From Lachnospiraceae bacterium (GTDB lineage Bacteria > Bacillota > Clostridia > Lachnospirales > Lachnospiraceae), in the NCBI GenBank assembly GCA_017961385.1, contig JAGCXJ010000290.1, positions 1 through 9,462 of the forward strand: 9,462 bases of DNA. Reading direction: 5' to 3'. The first letter of the stretch is position 1; every line of letters starts with the position of its first letter. A program made the position numbers and the translations under genes. Below the pieces are notes generated by a model. It was not told the DNA's origin, made no database searches, and was given only the letters and a program-made list of their open reading frames with translations. Below are positions 6,222 to 9,462 of the stretch, piece by piece.

Positions 6222-6247
6222 AACATATGAATGATTGCTCATATGTT
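6222..6247. promoter_or_regulatory. Probable ArsR/SmtB-type zinc operator
   Basis: Perfect nine-base arms AACATATGA (6222-6230) and TCATATGTT (6239-6247) flank an eight-base centre ATGATTGC. The ATATGAA...TCATAT form resembles the TGAA/TTCA half-sites of SmtB, CzrA and CadC operators. It begins at the predicted transcription start, so a bound dimer would block the operon, and its likely regulator is the ArsR protein encoded at the operon's end. Confidence 0.72.
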
Positions 6248-6287
6248 TAAACAAAAAGATTTGCTTTAAGAGGAAAGGATATAAACA

Positions 6288-6506
6288 ATGAAAAAGAAGT
6301 ATGATATCGAAGTTGATTGTGCAAACTGTGCCAACAAGATGGAAGAAGCAGCTAAAAAGACAGAAGGCGTGATAAATGCCGTTGTTAATTTCATGACTCT
6401 TAAGATGGAAGTGGAGTTTGAAGACGGAGCAGACCACAAAGGTATCATGAAACAGGTGCTTTCAAACTGCAAGAAAGTTGAAGATGACTGCGAGATCTAT
6501 ATCTGA
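6288..6506 (+). CDS. Free-standing heavy-metal-associated (HMA) domain protein
   Basis: The 72-residue protein is a single HMA ferredoxin-like domain. The metal-binding loop is DCANCA with Cys11 and Cys14, corresponding to GMxCxxC in copper chaperones and to the D-C-x-x-C form seen in ZntA-like exporters, where the Asp helps select divalent zinc or cadmium. Two more cysteines (61 and 68) lie near the C-terminus. It is first in the operon with a good AGGAAAGGAT site before the ATG, and ends 15 bases before an exporter that lacks its own N-terminal HMA domain. It is therefore best read as the detached metal-binding domain or chaperone of that ATPase, working in the cytosol. Metal identity comes from the context and the Asp and has not been tested. 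Confidence 0.85.
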   Translation: MKKKYDIEVDCANCANKMEEAAKKTEGVINAVVNFMTLKMEVEFEDGADHKGIMKQVLSNCKKVEDDCEIYI

Positions 6507-6521
6507 TCTTAATTTATACAT

Positions 6522-8453
6522 ATGAACAAGAAACAAAAAAGAACTTTAAAAAAGATAATAATAGCGATCGTACTGATCATTCTTATAAAGCTTTCAGAGC
6601 TTCTGATTGATTATGAGAGCCTCTTGATCGGCGGGTTTGCTTTAGGAAAAGTCATCCTGTTTGCTCTGTATATGATCCCTTACCTGGCAGTAGGAGCAGA
6701 CATTCTAAAAAAGGCGTTTAAGGGAATAAGAAACAGACAGGTATTTGACGAGAACTTTCTTATGGCAGTCGCAACTTTAGGCGCCATCGCTGTTGCGCTT
6801 GCATACAGCGGAGATTATACCGAAGCCGTGGCGGTAATGCTGTTTTACCAGATAGGCGAACTCTTTCAGAGCATCGCTGTCGGAAAGAGCAGGAAAAATA
6901 TATCCAACCTTATGGATATCAGACCGGATTATGCCAACATAGAGATAGACGGAAAGCTTAGTCAGGTCGATCCCGATGAAGTTGCGATCGGAACCGAGAT
7001 AGTAGTACGCCCGGGAGAGAAAGTACCCATTGACGGAGTAGTAACACAGGGAAGCAGTGCTCTCAATACAGCCGCTCTGACAGGCGAGAGCATTCCGAAA
7101 GATGTGGAAGTCGGAGATACGGTCATATCGGGGTGCATAAATATGAGCGGAGTCCTTAAGATAAGGACTCAAAAAGAGTTTGGAGAATCAACGGCTTCAA
7201 AGATCCTTGATCTGGTAGAGAATGCCGCATCAAGGAAATCACAGTCTGAGAATTTCATATCCAAATTTGCAAGATATTACACACCTGCCGTTTGCTATGC
7301 GGCTCTTGCTCTTGCTCTTATTCCGCCTGTGATCTCACTCATCATCGGAAACGATGCAGAATGGGGCAAATGGATATACAGAGCTCTTACGTTTCTTGTA
7401 ATAAGCTGTCCATGCGCACTGGTAATAAGCATACCTCTTAGCTTCTTTGCCGGTATCGGAGGTGCAAGCAATGCCGGTGTATTGATAAAAGGCTCCAACT
7501 ATTTAGAGGCCATGTCTCGGGCAGGGACCGTTGTATTTGACAAGACCGGAACAATGACAAAGGGTGTTTTCGAGGTAGTTGAAGTGATCCCTGATAAGGA
7601 AAACGTGATCTCGAAAGAAAAGCTTGTCGAATATGCCGCCTGCGCAGAGATAGACTCAACACATCCTATCAGCATAAGTCTTAAAAAAGCATTTGGAAAA
7701 GAGATAGACAGAACAAGGATCACAGATATAGAAGAGATCAGCGGTCACGGAATAAACGCAAAAGTTGACGGTCACATGCTTTCAGTAGGCAATGAGAAGC
7801 TTATGAAACAGCTTGGTATAGCCACAGTTATTCCAAAGACGATAGGAACTCTTGTCTACGTTGCTGTCGATAATGAGTACGCAGGATGCATAGTCATAGC
7901 CGATGTCATTAAGGAGAATGCCTTTAAAGCGATAAAAGCACTAAAGGATATTGGTATCAGCGACACAGTCATGCTGACAGGAGACAGAAAGGAAGTTGCC
8001 GAGGATGTTGCATCAAAGCTTGGAGTCGGCAAGGTATACAGTGAGCTCTTGCCTGCAGATAAGGTAAGCAAGGTCGAAGAACTTCTTTCTGTAAACAGAG
8101 GCAAAAAGAAGCTTGTATTTGTCGGAGACGGCATCAATGACGCGCCCGTACTTACAAGAGCGGATCTTGGAATCGCAATGGGAGCACTCGGTTCGGATGC
8201 GGCCATCGAAGCTGCCGATATCGTGCTCATGGATGATGATCCGGTTAAGATATCAAAGGCGATAAAGATAGCAAGAAAGTGCATGCGTATCGTATATGAG
8301 AATACGTTCTTTGCCATAGGAGTCAAACTTGTTTGCCTGCTTTTGGGAGCAGTCGGCATAGCAAATATGTGGGTTGCGATATTTGCGGATGTAGGCGTAA
8401 TGGTGATCGCCGTACTCAATGCGATAAGAGCTTTGTTTGTTAAAAGGCTCTGA
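6522..8453 (+). CDS. Zinc/cadmium-exporting P1B-2 ATPase (ZntA/CadA type)
   Basis: The 643-residue protein has all P-type ATPase landmarks: actuator TGES (187-190), membrane metal site CPC (296-298) in SCPCALVISIPLSF, phosphorylation site DKTGT (Asp340), His-Pro of the nucleotide domain (381-382), TGD (486-488) and GDGINDAP (535-542). Subgroup residues follow P1B-2: CPC then S-x-P, Asn594-x7-Lys602 in TM7, and Asp623 in ADVG of TM8, the zinc/cadmium/lead pattern. It pumps the cation out of the cytosol using ATP. A basic start (KKQKRTLKK) leads directly into the first membrane helix, so there is no N-terminal HMA domain; that function probably lies in the preceding small gene. No ribosome binding site is visible before the ATG at 6522, so translation may depend on coupling over the 15-base gap. 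The ArsR-type zinc sensor downstream supports the metal assignment. Confidence 0.94.
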   Translation: MNKKQKRTLKKIIIAIVLIILIKLSELLIDYESLLIGGFALGKVILFALYMIPYLAVGADILKKAFKGIRNRQVFDENFLMAVATLGAIAVALAYSGDYTEAVAVMLFYQIGELFQSIAVGKSRKNISNLMDIRPDYANIEIDGKLSQVDPDEVAIGTEIVVRPGEKVPIDGVVTQGSSALNTAALTGESIPKDVEVGDTVISGCINMSGVLKIRTQKEFGESTASKILDLVENAASRKSQSENFISKFARYYTPAVCYAALALALIPPVISLIIGNDAEWGKWIYRALTFLVISCPCALVISIPLSFFAGIGGASNAGVLIKGSNYLEAMSRAGTVVFDKTGTMTKGVFEVVEVIPDKENVISKEKLVEYAACAEIDSTHPISISLKKAFGKEIDRTRITDIEEISGHGINAKVDGHMLSVGNEKLMKQLGIATVIPKTIGTLVYVAVDNEYAGCIVIADVIKENAFKAIKALKDIGISDTVMLTGDRKEVAEDVASKLGVGKVYSELLPADKVSKVEELLSVNRGKKKLVFVGDGINDAPVLTRADLGIAMGALGSDAAIEAADIVLMDDDPVKISKAIKIARKCMRIVYENTFFAIGVKLVCLLLGAVGIANMWVAIFADVGVMVIAVLNAIRALFVKRL

Positions 8454-8505
8454 TCTGTGGTAGTATATATCTGTAAACGATAATAAGGGTATGAGAGAGG
8501 GTTAT

Positions 8506-8799
8506 ATGAACTGCGAAAGATACGAGAATGAATTATATGATCTGGCCGAGCTGTTTAAGATATTCGGCGATTCCACACGCATAAAGATACTGTTTGTTCT
8601 TTGCGACAGCGAGATGAACGTAGGCGAGCTTGCCGAGACGCTCAACATGACGCAGTCGGCTATCTCGCATCAGCTTAAGATACTTAAACAGAGCAAGCTT
8701 GTAAAAAGCAGAAGAGACGGAAAGTCGATCATATATGCAATAGCCGATGAGCATGTAAAATCCATTATCCAGATCGGTATGGAGCATATAGAAGAATAA
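8506..8799 (+). CDS. ArsR/SmtB-family zinc-sensing repressor (alpha-5 site)
   Basis: The 97-residue winged-helix repressor has its DNA-recognition region at about 38-62 (VGELAETLNMTQSAISHQLK). The C-terminus carries the complete alpha-5 zinc-site motif of SmtB and CzrA, D-x-H-x10-H-x-x-E: Asp81, His83, His94 and Glu97, the last residue. The CadC-type alpha-3N cysteine set (CxC in the recognition domain) is absent; only Cys3 and Cys33 occur. This predicts a zinc or cobalt sensor that releases DNA on metal binding. The frame opens at 8491, but the ATG at 8506 follows GAGAGGG closely and was chosen. It comes third in its operon, 52 bases after the ATPase; TTGTTA-N18-TAGTAT at 8437-8466 is a weak candidate for an internal promoter. 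The likely target is the palindrome at 6222-6247, giving feedback control of its own operon. Confidence 0.92.
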   Translation: MNCERYENELYDLAELFKIFGDSTRIKILFVLCDSEMNVGELAETLNMTQSAISHQLKILKQSKLVKSRRDGKSIIYAIADEHVKSIIQIGMEHIEE

Positions 8800-8810
8800 T
8801 TAAACTTACA

Positions 8811-8839
8811 GGTCCTGCATATTTGCAGGATCTTTTTTT
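8811..8839 (+). terminator. Strong intrinsic terminator of the metal operon
   Basis: The stem GGTCCTGCA (8811-8819) with TGCAGGATC (8824-8832) has nine pairs, one of them G-U, and a four-base loop TATT. It is followed at once by seven Ts (8833-8839). It starts 12 bases after the ArsR stop codon. Confidence 0.92.
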
Positions 8840-8847
8840 GCAAAAAA

Positions 8848-8909
8848 ATCTTAAAATTCCATTAAGATTAAATCTTGTTGTAGATTTATGTAAACAAACA
8901 TGTTATATT
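8848..8909 (+). promoter_or_regulatory. Upstream control region of the epimerase gene
   Basis: TGTTATATT (8901-8909) is an extended -10 box (TGnTATAAT with one mismatch); a -35 box is weak. Upstream are overlapping inverted repeats: ATCTTAA (8848-8854) with TTAAGAT (8862-8868), and the 13-base palindrome AAGATT-A-AATCTT (8864-8876). The TTAA steps also repeat at an 11-base interval. These could be regulator sites; no specific regulator can be named. Confidence 0.4.
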
Positions 8910-8955
8910 GAGTGTGGAATATTATGTAAATCAGTCAAAGGAACAGGGAGAAAAA

Positions 8956-9462
8956 ATGCAGCAGTTTAACAAAGAATACATATATCTTGTAACAGGAGCA
9001 GCCGGATTTATCGGATATCATCTTTCAAAGTGGATATTAGATGCGGGTGCAAGCGTTATCGGATTAGACAATATGAACGATTACTTTGACGTGAGCTTAA
9101 AGGAACACAGATTGAGCTTCCTTAAGGATTGCGAGAAATTTACGTTTATCAAGGTAGATATATCAGACAAGGAAAAGCTGACTGAGATCTTTGAAAGCTA
9201 TCATCCCGATGTGGTAGTCAATCTCGCAGCTCAGGCAGGCGTAAGATACAGCATAGAAAATCCTGATGCCTATATAAATTCGAATCTGGTAGGATTTGCA
9301 AACATACTTGAGTGCTGCAGGCATTTTCCTGTGACGCATCTTGTGTATGCATCATCAAGTTCTGTTTACGGAGGCAATGACAAGATACCGTTCAGTACGG
9401 ATGACAAGGTGGACAGACCCGTGAGTCTTTATGCCGCTACAAAGAAGGCCAATGAGCTCATG
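8956..9462 (+). CDS. UDP-glucuronate 4-epimerase-like NAD-dependent sugar epimerase, 5' part only
   Basis: The first 169 residues of an extended short-chain dehydrogenase run off the window. The Rossmann NAD site is TGAAGFIG (13-20), with Asp38 at the end of the second strand positioned for the adenosine ribose. LAAQAGVRYS (90-99), the SSSSVYG strand (133-139, including the catalytic Ser/Thr position) and Tyr159-x3-Lys163 complete the active site. The segment NMNDYFDVSLKEHRL (39-53) and LAAQAGVRYS are typical of the UDP-glucuronate 4-epimerase (CapI/LpsL) group, which makes UDP-galacturonate for capsule or cell-surface polysaccharide. UDP-glucose 4-epimerase (GalE) is less likely from these segments. 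GGGAG lies before the ATG with a six-base A-rich gap. A strong terminator and its own promoter region separate it from the metal operon, so it likely opens a separate polysaccharide locus. Confidence 0.88.
   Translation, partial: MQQFNKEYIYLVTGAAGFIGYHLSKWILDAGASVIGLDNMNDYFDVSLKEHRLSFLKDCEKFTFIKVDISDKEKLTEIFESYHPDVVVNLAAQAGVRYSIENPDAYINSNLVGFANILECCRHFPVTHLVYASSSSVYGGNDKIPFSTDDKVDRPVSLYAATKKANELM

Noticed and set aside
7856..8419. Long minus-strand open frame of 187 codons opposite the ATPase.
   Set aside because: It lies wholly opposite a well-conserved ATPase, is Ser/Thr/Ala-rich, matches no domain and has no promoter or ribosome site; it is a shadow frame.
8437..8466. Internal promoter before the ArsR gene.
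   Set aside because: TTGTTA-N18-TAGTAT matches only four of six bases in each box, too weak for a separate entry, though it remains possible.
1..9462. CRISPR arrays, insertion sequences, tRNA or rRNA genes, phage attachment sites.
   Set aside because: No regularly spaced repeats, transposase frames, terminal inverted repeats or tRNA-like cloverleaf sequences were seen on either strand.

Overview
The window looks like chromosomal DNA from a low-to-medium GC Firmicute, most likely a Lachnospiraceae relative such as Butyrivibrio. This rests on overall impression: frequent ATA isoleucine codons, AGGAG-type ribosome binding sites, sigma-A consensus promoters, and a gene mix of GGDEF protein, TetR, MATE, LacI, ArsR and P-type ATPase. 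TGA is an ordinary stop codon here, since the HMA and ATPase genes both end in it.

Layout. (1) 1-294 is the C-terminal end of a GGDEF (diguanylate cyclase) reading frame, broken by an in-frame TGA inside the GGEEF signature. (2) 3308-291, minus strand, is a compact operon: TetR repressor, then a PAF-acetylhydrolase-like alpha/beta hydrolase, then a condensation-type acyltransferase with an HHxxxDG motif. It has a clear promoter (TTGACA-N17-TAAAAT) whose -10 box lies under a near-perfect 22-bp palindrome, so autorepression is likely. (3) A MATE exporter (3414-4811) is divergent from that operon. (4) 4789-5122 is non-coding but full of signals. A perfect consensus promoter (TTGACA-N17-TATAAT) starts in the last codons of the MATE gene. 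A CG-centred LacI-type palindrome follows at the predicted start site, then a highly foldable RNA of about 190 nt ending in a terminator-like hairpin, then direct repeats. (5) A LacI-family regulator lies at 5123-6175. (6) 6183-8839 is a zinc/cadmium export operon: promoter, two inverted repeats, a free-standing HMA metal-binding protein, a P1B-2 ATPase without its own HMA domain, an ArsR/SmtB regulator with the complete alpha-5 zinc-site motif, and a strong terminator. (7) The 5' part of a UDP-glucuronate 4-epimerase-like gene runs off the end.

How they work together. The TetR block is probably a regulated ester/acyl-modifying pair with an adjacent exporter, and its substrate is unknown. In the metal block the ArsR protein should release the 26-bp operator at 6222-6247 when zinc is high, raising the HMA protein and exporter. 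A second inverted repeat overlapping the same promoter has LacI-like cores, which suggests, without proof, that the neighbouring LacI protein also acts there. The least explained element is the structured RNA upstream of the LacI gene.
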